Source of the DNA: Treponema pectinovorum
Lineage (GTDB): Bacteria; Spirochaetota; Spirochaetia; Treponematales; Treponemataceae
DNA length: 64,000 bases
Direction of reading: 5' to 3'
Assembly: GCF_900497595.1 (NCBI RefSeq)
Contig: NZ_UFQO01000002.1
Coordinates: forward strand, 124,001-188,000
Position 1 is the first letter of the stretch. Each line of letters begins with the position of its first letter. Below the pieces are notes generated by a model. It was not told the DNA's origin. It ran no database searches and saw nothing but the letters and a program-made list of their open reading frames with translations. Positions 8,927-16,241 of this stretch are shown here, piece by piece. The position numbers were made by a program, and so were the translations under genes.

Positions 8927-9868
8927 TTATTTTTCCTGAATAACGTAATTATTCAATTTGCTAGAATCCACAACTCCATTAGAAATTTTTACTATTGAAT
9001 ATTCATCCGTAACAGTAGTTCCCCCTGTAGAAAGAACAGTAACTTCTGCAACTTTTGTTCCTGGCAATTCAATGGTCAATCCAGTTTGCGGATTTTTTAC
9101 TTTTTTTCCTCGTTCATAGACAGAAAGAACTTTTCCAGCAGATAAATTCTGTTTTGCTCCTCCGCCAATAATTACAGCATCCTTATCATAAGAAAGGAAA
9201 TAAGACTTCCAAGGTCTGTCCATACATGTCTTTTCAATATTCTCAACTAGTTTTTCAATAGCAGCAGAAATAGCCTTATCGGACAAAGTAGCATCATATC
9301 CTTGAACGCCTCCCATGCCCAAAGTTGTTGAAGAAGAAGTTTCTGCAGAGCCTTTTCCTTGTTCCGAATATATTATCTGTCCAGAAGAAACTTCAACAAG
9401 ACGCAAGTTTACTCCAGCTTCTACAGTCTGTTTTTTTGAGCGAGTAAAAAGCCCAACATCGCCAGTAGTTTTACGACCAAATTCCGTTACCGAACCAACT
9501 ATAAGGTAATCCGCAACTGCCCCAGAAGTAGAAGAACCAGATTTTTCCAATTCCGCTTGAATTTTATCCGCATCCGAACGCTCCAAAAGAATAAATTTTC
9601 CAGTAGCAGCCAATTTTGCAGACAAAATATCTAAAGCTTGCTTGCCTACAGGATCGTTGTCTTTATCGTAGAACGCTCCCTTTGCATATTCGGTTTCATT
9701 AGAAAAACGAGCAATTGCAACAGTCCGTTTTAAACCATTATATTTTTGAACTACATTCGTATCATTCAAAGATTTATCATCTTTTGAAATTGTAGTATTT
9801 GCAGTAGTTCCACAACTAAAAAACAGCGCCGAAACACAAAGAAAACCTAAAATCTTTGTAATTTTCAT
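8927..9868 (-). CDS. CsgG-family outer-membrane lipoprotein
   Basis: 313 aa. Signal peptide with lipobox FFSC (Cys19). The CsgG fold is shown by the KRTVAIARFSNETEYAKG strand near residue 47, GKFILLERSDADKIQAELEKSG near 92, DYLIVGSVTEFGRKT near 125, and the LRLVEVSSGQIIYSEQGKGSAE segment near 155. CsgG forms the curli secretion pore in enterics, but most homologues lie outside curli clusters and no curli subunit genes are seen here. First gene of the three-lipoprotein operon, with AGGAGG 7 nt before the ATG. By position it corresponds to Neisseria GNA1164. A C-terminal region with VTVLSTGGTTVTDEYSIVKI extends beyond the core fold. Confidence 0.88.
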   Translation of the reverse strand: MKITKILGFLCVSALFFSCGTTANTTISKDDKSLNDTNVVQKYNGLKRTVAIARFSNETEYAKGAFYDKDNDPVGKQALDILSAKLAATGKFILLERSDADKIQAELEKSGSSTSGAVADYLIVGSVTEFGRKTTGDVGLFTRSKKQTVEAGVNLRLVEVSSGQIIYSEQGKGSAETSSSTTLGMGGVQGYDATLSDKAISAAIEKLVENIEKTCMDRPWKSYFLSYDKDAVIIGGGAKQNLSAGKVLSVYERGKKVKNPQTGLTIELPGTKVAEVTVLSTGGTTVTDEYSIVKISNGVVDSSKLNNYVIQEK

Positions 9869-10143
9869 ATAAATCCTCCTAATAGATTCGGTTATAAAAA
9901 TTCACTCAAACCTATGTGCTAAAATATTTATTGCAGTTAAAACTTATTTAAGCGTAATAATCGTATAAAAAAAAATTAAAACCTACAATACACATCAATT
10001 TTAACACCATAATTATTATTTCATCGAATTATTTTTTTATTCAATTTTAAATAGCAAAAAAATTAAAATTATTACAAAAAATCTCTCTTAATCATTTTTC
10101 CTTCTCTAAAATCTCTATGCCAAAAAAAAATTCCTATAAAAAT
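9869..10143. other. AT-rich intergenic region upstream of the lipoprotein operon
   Basis: About 275 bp, strongly AT-rich. It must hold the promoter of the minus-strand CsgG operon, but I cannot pick a convincing -35/-10 pair. No gene or strong hairpin seen. A short frame that enters the following repeat is not considered coding. Confidence 0.5.
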
Positions 10144-10298
10144 AAAAAAGCCTACCGGGTAGAAGGACGACATCCTTTTACTCGACCAGCTGTCCGCAGT
10201 TGCGCTTCGCTCCATCCAGCAAAATGCTGGACGCGTTGCGCTGCTACCATCTGGCGTAAGTTTTGTCGTAAAAATAAAACTTCTTTTCTCGCCGTTTA
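10144..10298 (+). repeat. 155-bp direct repeat, copy B
   Basis: Second copy of the 7614-7768 repeat, same orientation, about 97% identical by eye. It ends 12 bp before the putative -35 of the GNAT gene. A 60-codon frame running through it is an artefact of the repeat. Confidence 0.9.
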
Positions 10299-10310
10299 AT
10301 AAAAATACAG

Positions 10311-10340
10311 TTGTTATTTTTTTGTGTTTAACAGTAAAGT
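10311..10340 (+). promoter_or_regulatory. Putative promoter of the GNAT gene with no leader
   Basis: TTGTTA at 10311-10316, 18-bp spacer, TAAAGT at 10335-10340. The -10 ends 6 nt before the ATG at 10347 and no Shine-Dalgarno lies between, so a leaderless transcript is predicted. Confidence 0.4.
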
Positions 10341-10346
10341 AAACTC

Positions 10347-10946
10347 ATGAATATTGTTCCCGCAAAACATTTTGACCTTCCTCAAATTATGAACATAGAA
10401 CGAGCGTCCTTTATTCCTCAAATTCAAGAAAACGAAAAAACTTTTGAAAAACGCCTAAAGATTTTTCCAAATGGTTTTTTATTGCTGCAAGATGCAAGCG
10501 AACAAACCATAAAAGAAAAAAAAACCGCTCAAAATGCAGGTTATTTTTGTAGCGAAATTTGGCAGACAATTCCAACGAACAACGATTTTTTTACACTAGG
10601 ACACGACCCTGCAAAACTCCACTCAGATAATGGAATAGTTTTATATGTTTCTTCGTTTGCACTCTTTCCCGAATACCGTGGAAAAAATCTGGCAACACAG
10701 TTTTTTAAGGACTGTCTATGCACAATCTGCAAAACCTTTCCAAAAATAAAAACGGTCTTGTTACTAGTAAATTCAGAATGGACTGGAGCAAAAAAAATCT
10801 ATAAAAATTTGGGATTTACCAAGTTAAGAATTTTAAAAGATTTTTTCCCAAGTCTGCATGCAGATTTTTCCGATGGAATTTTGATGAGTGCGCCAGCAGA
10901 TTTTTTCCGCACACAAGAAATCGAATCTGAATTTGAACAAAAATAA
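10347..10946 (+). CDS. GNAT-family N-acetyltransferase
   Basis: 199 aa. The GCN5-related fold is visible: the N-terminal strand-helix MNIVPAKHFDLPQIMNIERASF, the acetyl-CoA binding strand and loop YVSSFALFPEYRGKNLATQFF near residue 98-118 (motif A, here R-G-K-N-L-A in place of the canonical Q/R-x-x-G-x-G/A), and the C-terminal LVNSEWTGAKKIYKNLGFTKL near 140-160. The substrate cannot be told from sequence. It is followed 13 bp later by the UDG-like gene and they probably share a transcript. It lacks a ribosome-binding site and has a -10-like hexamer 6 nt upstream of the ATG. Confidence 0.85.
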   Translation: MNIVPAKHFDLPQIMNIERASFIPQIQENEKTFEKRLKIFPNGFLLLQDASEQTIKEKKTAQNAGYFCSEIWQTIPTNNDFFTLGHDPAKLHSDNGIVLYVSSFALFPEYRGKNLATQFFKDCLCTICKTFPKIKTVLLLVNSEWTGAKKIYKNLGFTKLRILKDFFPSLHADFSDGILMSAPADFFRTQEIESEFEQK

Positions 10947-10959
10947 AAAGACAGAATAA

Positions 10960-11736
10960 ATGACAGACGAACAATTTTCAATTTTTGATACATTCCGAAA
11001 TCAACTAAAAAATTACTGCCACACCTTAAATGAACGCTTTGCCGAAGAACTAATTCCTTTACAAAAAGCGGCAGCTCAAAAAGACACTCCTTTTTATCCG
11101 ATTCAAACTCCAGTGGTTTACAACACGGCTTTAGATGAAATTACAAAACAAACCGAAATAAAAAAAATCGTCATAGGCGACAACCCGGGCAAAAACGAAC
11201 AACTTGCACAAAATCAAAAATATCTTGTAGGGCAAGCAGGAAAAATTGCCACAAGTTTTTTTAACAAAAATCCCGAATTTAATACGGATTTTAGAAAAAA
11301 TGTAATCATCTTAAATAAGACCCCTTTTCATTCTGCAAAGACAAATCATCTTAACTTTATATTAAAAAATGCATCACAACCATTAAAAGAGGCAATTCAA
11401 AACAGCATAGTCTGGATGGCGCAAGAAACTGCAAAATTTCATCAAGAATTTTGTAAATATGGCGAGCAAAACTCAACTGTTGAACTTTGGCTCGTAGGTT
11501 ATGCGGAATTAAAAAACAAAGGAATTTTCATTTCGTACCGCGACAGCTTAAAACAAGCGTATCTTCACGAAAAAGAATTTTGGGATAAAGTTTTTGTATT
11601 TCAGCATTTTTCTATGAATAGATTTTCTATCGACCTTGCAGATTTTATGAAAAAAAATTGCGAAGCCGACAAAGTTCAAGCAGTTCAAAAATTAGGAAGT
11701 CTGCACAAAGAAGAAATTTTTACTTCTATTATTTAA
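10960..11736 (+). CDS. Uracil-DNA-glycosylase-superfamily-like protein
   Basis: 258 aa. It contains IGDNPGKNEQLAQNQKYLVG near residue 73-92, followed by QAGKIATSFF and a VIILNKTPFHSAKTNHL segment near 112. The order G-D-N-P-G-x-x-E, Y-L-V-G-x-A-G, I-L-N-K-T-P resembles the UDG superfamily (usual forms GxxPGxxE and YxxGxxG), and the late LWLVGYAELKNKG segment could be the next core strand. A repair-glycosylase activity is not proven: the catalytic motifs differ from families 1-6. It lies 13 bp after the GNAT gene with the ATG inside an AT-rich spacer and no strong ribosome-binding site. Hypothetical protein is the safe fallback. Confidence 0.6.
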   Translation: MTDEQFSIFDTFRNQLKNYCHTLNERFAEELIPLQKAAAQKDTPFYPIQTPVVYNTALDEITKQTEIKKIVIGDNPGKNEQLAQNQKYLVGQAGKIATSFFNKNPEFNTDFRKNVIILNKTPFHSAKTNHLNFILKNASQPLKEAIQNSIVWMAQETAKFHQEFCKYGEQNSTVELWLVGYAELKNKGIFISYRDSLKQAYLHEKEFWDKVFVFQHFSMNRFSIDLADFMKKNCEADKVQAVQKLGSLHKEEIFTSII

Positions 11737-11782
11737 AACTATTTAAAGTTCGAAACTCCCCACAAAACAAATCATTAAACAA

Positions 11783-13048
11783 TCATTTTAAAATCGTAAT
11801 TTCAACTCTTCTATTCTGTGCTCGCCCTTCTTCTGTATCGTTGGATGCAACAGGCTTTGTTCCTCCAAAACCTCTGCATATAAAATCCAAAGCAACAACG
11901 CCTCGTTTTCCAAGTTCTTCGCAAATTTTTTTAGCGCGTTTTTCGGACAGAATCTTCTCGCCTGCAAACTTTCCAACGCTTGCGGTATGCCCTTCCACCA
12001 GAAATTTAGAATTTGGAGCAAGTTTTAAAATCTCCGCAATTTCGTCGAGCCGTTTTTCTTCATCCCCTGAAATTTCTACACTGTCGGGGGCAAATTTTAT
12101 ATCGCGAATGCTAAGTTTTATGCCACTGGCAGTTTCTTCCGCCAAAATATTGTTTTTTGCAGTTGCAACGCGATCTAATGCAGACATTATTTTTTGCGAA
12201 TCAATCGGAACAGGAAATTCAGTAAAAAGAGTGATATTCCCCTTAAAACTAACCTGTGTTCCATCAACAAAAACAAAAGTTTCGTCAACAATATCGCTAA
12301 TCAAAATTGGAATTCCGCTCTTTTTTAAGACAATGATATCCGCCTTATGACCACCGAATGCTTTTACCAAAGAAGAATCGCCTGCAAAATCCAGATTTTC
12401 TTTTCCATAATTTGTCTGCCAAACAGCTTTTATTCTGTAGACATTTTCGCCCTTATGAGCGCCACCAACAGAATAAATTTCTTCACCTGCAAAAGTGTAC
12501 AAAACGAGCATAGGAATCTTTGTAAAAACGCCCTTGTTTAAAGGGTCAACACTTCGCTCACCCGAAGCCTTCCACGAGTCGCCAGATTTTACAGCCTGCA
12601 TTGAATATGCAGGAAAATTTCTAAAACTCGGATACCCATTGTCTTTAAACATCGTGAGTTTTCCGTCGCTAGCAATACAAAAAATCGCCTGAACGCTTTC
12701 GTGAATTCCAGAACCTACAGAAACAGAATTTCGCTTTGTCGCCTCTTGAACATAAAAACTTCCGTCGTACCAGGTAGCGCCTTCGCTCGCCAAGCCGTTT
12801 GCGTTAAAAAATTGCTTTGGCACTTCGGTAACGCTTATAAACGAGCGAACTTCCCTGCTCGTAAGTCCAACGTATTTGCCATCAACATATCGCCGTAAAT
12901 TTATGCGTTCAACAAGCGAATATCCTCCGTCGCCTTTGTACACAATTTTTTGTGCGCTGCCGTCGTCCGAAAATCCAAATCCATCGGCAAAAATCAAAAC
13001 GAGTACAGAAAAAATCGCCGATAAAAAAATCTTTTTGTTGTTTTTCAT
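11783..13048 (-). CDS. OmpA-family outer-membrane/periplasmic protein
   Basis: 421 aa. Signal peptide (MKNNKKIFLSAIFSVLVLIF). A long N-terminal domain of about 280 residues is followed by the OmpA peptidoglycan-binding domain, with SKFLVEGHTASVGKFAGEKI and SEKRAKKICEELGKRG near residue 345-380 and GFGGTKPVASNDTEEGRAQN near the end. The start at 13048 is chosen because the signal peptide begins there; a longer frame to 13267 runs into an intergenic repeat and is not coding. No Shine-Dalgarno is visible, and GATAAA lies 6 nt upstream, resembling the leaderless starts elsewhere in the window. It probably links the outer membrane to the cell wall. The N-terminal domain is not recognised. Confidence 0.88.
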   Translation of the reverse strand: MKNNKKIFLSAIFSVLVLIFADGFGFSDDGSAQKIVYKGDGGYSLVERINLRRYVDGKYVGLTSREVRSFISVTEVPKQFFNANGLASEGATWYDGSFYVQEATKRNSVSVGSGIHESVQAIFCIASDGKLTMFKDNGYPSFRNFPAYSMQAVKSGDSWKASGERSVDPLNKGVFTKIPMLVLYTFAGEEIYSVGGAHKGENVYRIKAVWQTNYGKENLDFAGDSSLVKAFGGHKADIIVLKKSGIPILISDIVDETFVFVDGTQVSFKGNITLFTEFPVPIDSQKIMSALDRVATAKNNILAEETASGIKLSIRDIKFAPDSVEISGDEEKRLDEIAEILKLAPNSKFLVEGHTASVGKFAGEKILSEKRAKKICEELGKRGVVALDFICRGFGGTKPVASNDTEEGRAQNRRVEITILK

Positions 13049-13090
13049 ATCGAATTTATCGACCAAAAAATATATATTTTTTAATAAAGT

Positions 13091-13346
13091 GGGCGTTTGC
13101 CGCAAGCGGCACCGGGCTATTCGTGGCTGCGCTAACGCTACGGTGCGTTGCACTCGCTTCGCGACCACTATTATCCCTAACGCTGTAAGCTCGCAGGCGG
13201 GGGCATCGGGGCTACAAGTAGACCCTAACGCAAAAATTGTCGCACAGGAGGGGCGACCTAGAAGCAATGCAGACAGTTTTGCAAAAACTGTCGTTTAAGA
13301 AAAACACGGAAGTTTTTCTTAAACAGCACAAGGATGTGCGACCTAC
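13091..13346 (+). repeat. Mosaic intergenic repeat, full module set A-B-C-D-E-F-D
   Basis: Modules in order on the plus strand: A (GGGCGTTTGCC with CGGGCTATTCGTGGC); B (ATCCCTAACG); C (CTGTAAGCTCGCAGGCGG, then GGGGCTACAAGTAGACCC); D (GTCGC-ACAGGAGGG-GCGAC, 13239-13257); E (GACAGTTTTGCAAAAACTGTC, 13271-13291, an interrupted palindrome); F (stem GTTTAAGAAAAAC, loop ACGGAA, perfect 13-bp stem, 13293-13324); and a second D (GCACA-AGGA-TGTGC, 13326-13339). The last hairpin lies 28 nt before the argC start. Module A is the inverted counterpart of the sequence at 17760-17832. Confidence 0.85.
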
Positions 13347-13366
13347 AAAAATATAAGGAAACAAAA

Positions 13367-14308
13367 ATGTACAAAGTTTTTATCGACGGAAAAGAAGGCA
13401 CAACAGGTTTAAAAATCTACGAAAGGTTTGCAAAACGCACAGACATAGAAATTCTTTTGATAGACGAAGAAAAACGCAAAGTCCCAGCAGAGCGTGCAAA
13501 AATGATAAATTCCTCGGATTATACATTTTTGTGTCTGCCAGATTCTGCCTCTATAGAAGCGGTAAAGTTATGTACAAATCCCAATGTAAAAATAATTGAC
13601 GCATCAACTGCACACAGAACAAATCCAGATTGGGCTTATGGATTTCCAGAACTTTCAGCAGAACACCGAAAAAAAATCGCTTCATCAAAAAGAGTTGCAG
13701 TTCCAGGATGTTACGCTTCGGGTTTTGCGTCGCTTGTTTATCCGCTTGTTAAAAATAATATCATTTCACCAGATTATCCTTTAGTCTGCCACGCAGTTTC
13801 TGGCTATTCAGGAGCAGGAAAAAAAGCAATAGAACAATACAACTCTCCAGAACGAAACATCGAATTGGATTCTCCGCGCTTATACGCTTTAACGCAGGAG
13901 CATAAGCACCTTCCAGAAATGGCTCTCATAAGCGGATTAAAATATAAACCGATTTTCAATCCTTACATCTGCGATTATTTTAGCGGAATGTCGGTTACAG
14001 TCAGCATTCATACTCGCCTGATGCAAAAAAAATTGACAGGCGAAGAACTCACATCAATTTTTAAAGAACAATATAATTCGAGCAAATTCGTAAAATGTGC
14101 GGACTTTATGGGACAAGACATCTTAAGCGAGAATTTTATAGCAGCAAATACACTCGCAGGCACGAACAACATGCAGATATTCATCTGTGGAAACGACGAA
14201 AGGCTCGTTCTTACAAGCCGCTTTGACAATCTCGGCAAAGGGGCAAGCGGAGCCGCAGTCCAATGCATGAACATAATGATGGCAATAGACGAAGGCACAG
14301 GTCTTTAA
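13367..14308 (+). CDS. argC: N-acetyl-gamma-glutamyl-phosphate reductase (type 2)
   Basis: 313 aa. NADPH-dependent third step of arginine biosynthesis. The N-terminal Rossmann segment is KVFIDGKEGTTGLKIYERF; it continues with FLCLPDSASIEAVKLC and IDASTAHRTNPDWAYGFPEL, and the catalytic cysteine is in RVAVPGCYASGFASL near residue 116. HAVSGYSGAGKKAIEQY and a histidine in QEHKHLPEMALISG follow. Length and DGKEGTTGL mark the short type-2 family. The ATG at 13367 is preferred over the one at 13334 because AAGGAA precedes it. No other arg genes are adjacent. Its 3' end forms the left arm of an intrinsic terminator. Confidence 0.93.
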   Translation: MYKVFIDGKEGTTGLKIYERFAKRTDIEILLIDEEKRKVPAERAKMINSSDYTFLCLPDSASIEAVKLCTNPNVKIIDASTAHRTNPDWAYGFPELSAEHRKKIASSKRVAVPGCYASGFASLVYPLVKNNIISPDYPLVCHAVSGYSGAGKKAIEQYNSPERNIELDSPRLYALTQEHKHLPEMALISGLKYKPIFNPYICDYFSGMSVTVSIHTRLMQKKLTGEELTSIFKEQYNSSKFVKCADFMGQDILSENFIAANTLAGTNNMQIFICGNDERLVLTSRFDNLGKGASGAAVQCMNIMMAIDEGTGL

Positions 14309-14341
14309 TTTTTTAAGCAAGCGAAAACCTGTGCCATTTTT
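14294..14341 (+). terminator. Intrinsic terminator overlapping the argC 3' end
   Basis: GGCACAGGT (14294-14302) pairs perfectly with ACCTGTGCC (14327-14335), followed by ATTTTTAA. The 5' arm encodes the last argC codons (Gly-Thr-Gly). Confidence 0.75.
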
Positions 14342-14478
14342 AAGGCTTCCAAGCGTTTTTTGCAAAGATTTTATATGTCGAATTTCCTTAGTTTTAAAAC
14401 GGAAAATGAATGGACTTTTCGCCAGTTAGCACACAATGACAAATCAGTATTTTCCAATAAATGCACTTTTATTCAATA

Positions 14479-14508
14479 TTGATTTTGCCTGTTATAAAAT
14501 GCTAGACT
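14479..14508 (+). promoter_or_regulatory. Putative promoter of the sugar-ABC ATPase gene
   Basis: TTGATT (14479-14484), 18-bp spacer, TAGACT (14503-14508), 43 nt before the ATG, which has AGAGGA as ribosome-binding site. Modest matches to consensus. Confidence 0.4.
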
Positions 14509-14551
14509 ACGCAAGAGTAATTTTTACTTTATTAATCGCAAAGAGGATAAA

Positions 14552-15670
14552 ATGGCTAAGATTGAACTTAAAGGCATTACAAAAATTTACGACGGTAACG
14601 TTCTCGCCGTAGAAAGATCAAATGTAACTATAGAAGACCGCGAATTTTGTGTATTCGTAGGTCCATCTGGTTGTGGAAAATCGACAACACTCCGCATGAT
14701 TGCAGGTTTGGAAGACATCACTGGTGGTGAACTTTACATCGATGGCGAGTTGATGAACGATATTCCGCCAAAAGACCGCAACATTGCAATGGTATTCCAA
14801 GATTATGCTCTTTATCCACACATGACAGTTTACGACAACATGGCCTACGGACTTAAGATTCGAAAAGTAGATAAAGCAGAAATTGAACGCCGTGTTCGCG
14901 AAGCATCTCGCATTCTCGATTTGGATAACTACCTTGACCGTAAGCCAAAGGCTCTTTCTGGTGGACAAAGACAGCGCGTTGCAGTAGGACGAGCAATAGT
15001 GCGCTCACCAAAAGTATTCTTGTTTGACGAACCTCTTTCTAACCTCGATGCAAAACTCCGTGTACAGATGCGTGCTGAAATTGCAGATTTACATCATCGC
15101 TTGCAGGCTACAATGATTTACGTTACACACGACCAGATTGAAGCGATGACGATGGGCACAAAAATCGTTGTAATGTCGGAAAAACGCATTCAGCAGATTG
15201 GCGCTCCTATATACCTTTACAATCATCCAATCAACAAATTTGTTGCAGGCTTTATCGGAACTCCTCCAATGAACTTCTTTAAAGTAAAGATTGCAGAAAA
15301 GAACGGCAAAGTTGTAGCAGAAGAAGGAACATTCTCTCTTGTTCCAACAGAAACTCAGCAGAAACATTTAAAAGCATACGTTGGAAAAGAAGTTTGGTTT
15401 GGAGTTCGCCCAGAAGATTTGGAATATCAGGATGCACCAGCATCTGTGAATAATATGTCTGTAAAAGTTACAAACAAAGAACCACTCGGAGCAGAAACCC
15501 ACGTATTTGTTCAAATTCAAAATTCAAAAGTTGTAGCAAAGTGCCAACCAACAGTAAATCCAAAAATTGGCGACACTGTGAACTTTACTCCAAATATGGA
15601 AAAAGCAAAGTTCTTTGCAATGGATACAGAGATAAACATCTGCGAACCAGAAATCGAAAGAACTTGGTAA
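14552..15670 (+). CDS. ugpC: Sugar ABC transporter ATPase, MalK/UgpC/MsmK type
   Basis: 372 aa. Walker A GPSGCGKST (residues 37-45), Q-loop FQDYALYPHMTVYDNMAYGL, signature LSGGQRQRVAVGRAIVRSPK, Walker B VFLFDEPLSNLDAKLR, H-loop YVTHDQIEAMTMGTKI. The C-terminal TOBE/regulatory domain has VWFGVRPEDLEYQDAPASV. It energises CUT1-type carbohydrate importers from the cytoplasmic face. No permease or binding-protein genes are adjacent, so it is probably a shared ATPase for several importers, as MsmK is in streptococci; the choice between ugpC, malK and msmK is nominal. Flanked by its own promoter and terminator. Confidence 0.93.
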   Translation: MAKIELKGITKIYDGNVLAVERSNVTIEDREFCVFVGPSGCGKSTTLRMIAGLEDITGGELYIDGELMNDIPPKDRNIAMVFQDYALYPHMTVYDNMAYGLKIRKVDKAEIERRVREASRILDLDNYLDRKPKALSGGQRQRVAVGRAIVRSPKVFLFDEPLSNLDAKLRVQMRAEIADLHHRLQATMIYVTHDQIEAMTMGTKIVVMSEKRIQQIGAPIYLYNHPINKFVAGFIGTPPMNFFKVKIAEKNGKVVAEEGTFSLVPTETQQKHLKAYVGKEVWFGVRPEDLEYQDAPASVNNMSVKVTNKEPLGAETHVFVQIQNSKVVAKCQPTVNPKIGDTVNFTPNMEKAKFFAMDTEINICEPEIERTW

Positions 15671-15703
15671 AATTGTATATAAAACTGATTAAAGTTTAAT
15701 TCA

Positions 15704-15739
15704 AACGCTCATCGCTTTTTTGTGATGGGCGTTTTTTAT
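15704..15739 (+). terminator. Intrinsic terminator after the sugar-ABC ATPase
   Basis: AACGCTCATC and GATGGGCGTT form a 10-bp stem (one G-U pair) followed by TTTTTTAT. Confidence 0.85.
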
Positions 15740-15908
15740 ATCCTTAACTTACGAATATTTTTTATTTTGTTCGCATATATTTTTACATTTTATCCATCCC
15801 TGCAAAAAGATTTTTATATATCAAAATTAAATTGTAATTGCCCCTTTATTTATTAAAAAACAGCGAAGATTTTTTACAAAGTCTTAAAAAAACAATTTTT
15901 TCTTTTAT

Positions 15909-15943
15909 TACCTATTGATTTAGTAGGTATAGTAGGTTATAAA
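15909..15943 (+). promoter_or_regulatory. metY promoter with embedded inverted-repeat operator
   Basis: TTGATT (15915-15920), 17-bp spacer, TATAAA (15938-15943). The 6-bp perfect inverted repeat TACCTA-N9-TAGGTA (15909-15929) covers the -35. A further AGTAGGTTA follows. The site resembles operators of Rrf2-type (CymR/IscR-like) sulfur regulators. That link is inference; the regulator is not in this window. Confidence 0.6.
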
Positions 15944-16004
15944 TTAAACATCTTTTTTAAGATACATTTTGTTGCTTATTACCAAATTTTTTAGGAGGGT
16001 TTAT

Positions 16005-16082
16005 ATGAAATTTTATTTTGAAAAATTAGTTCGAGAAAATTTCCGTAATGGAGTCATGCGAAGTAGTTTTACTTTTAACTAA
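16005..16082 (+). CDS. Putative 25-codon leader peptide upstream of metY
   Basis: ATG at 16005 with a strong GGAGGG 6 nt upstream; encodes MKFYFEKLVRENFRNGVMRS followed by SFTFN and a TAA. It lies about 60 nt after the predicted transcription start and directly before the structured leader. Residues of interest for attenuation are sparse (two Met, no Cys), so if it is a leader peptide the control is not a simple run of cysteine or methionine codons. A real translated ORF is suggested mainly by its ribosome-binding site. Confidence 0.5.
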   Translation: MKFYFEKLVRENFRNGVMRSSFTFN

Positions 16083-16096
16083 CCATCCGGGTTTTT

Positions 16097-16190
16097 AAGG
16101 GTGGAACCCTTAGGCAAGGGGGTAGCGAATGACACGGCAAATTCGGTTTTAAGCCGTGGCAGTAGCTAGGGGGAGTCGCTCCCCCTTTAT
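16097..16190 (+). ncRNA. Structured metY leader with competing terminator/antiterminator pairings
   Basis: Elements in order: hairpin AAGGGT-GGA-ACCCTT (16097-16111); AAGGGGGTAGC (16116-16126); hairpin CACGGC/GCCGTG (16133-16158) framed by TAGC/GCTA (16123-16126 with 16165-16168); terminator GGGGGAG-TCG-CTCCCCC followed by TTTAT (16169-16190). AAGGGGGTAGC can instead pair with GCTCCCCCTT (16178-16187), which would dissolve the terminator. This gives two exclusive folds upstream of a sulfur-assimilation gene. I do not recognise it as a known riboswitch class. Confidence 0.55.
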
Positions 16191-16241
16191 AAAAATAGAA
16201 TTTGTTTTGCGTTAATGCAAGACAGTAAACAGGAGTAAATT

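Noticed and set aside
8927-9868. CsgG homologue as evidence for curli secretion
   Set aside because: No csgA/B/E/F genes nearby; the gene belongs to the different CsgG-DUF4810-DUF799 arrangement.
10117-10299. 60-codon frame starting MPKKNSYKNKKAYRV
   Set aside because: It lies mostly in the 155-bp repeat copy B, has no ribosome-binding site, and the matching frame is not kept in copy A.
13049-13267. N-terminal extension of the OmpA protein
   Set aside because: The extension is the translation of the mosaic repeat; the signal peptide begins at 13048.
12876-13298. Long plus-strand frame opposite the OmpA gene start and into the repeat
   Set aside because: Antisense to a well-supported signal peptide and running into repeat sequence; no family resemblance.
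16097-16111. Resemblance of AAGGGTGGAACC in the metY leader to the T-box motif AGGGTGGNACCGCG
   Set aside because: The sequence is part of a simple 6-bp hairpin (AAGGGT/ACCCTT), there is no Stem I with specifier loop upstream, and T-boxes are not expected in spirochaetes. Kept only as part of the leader RNA.
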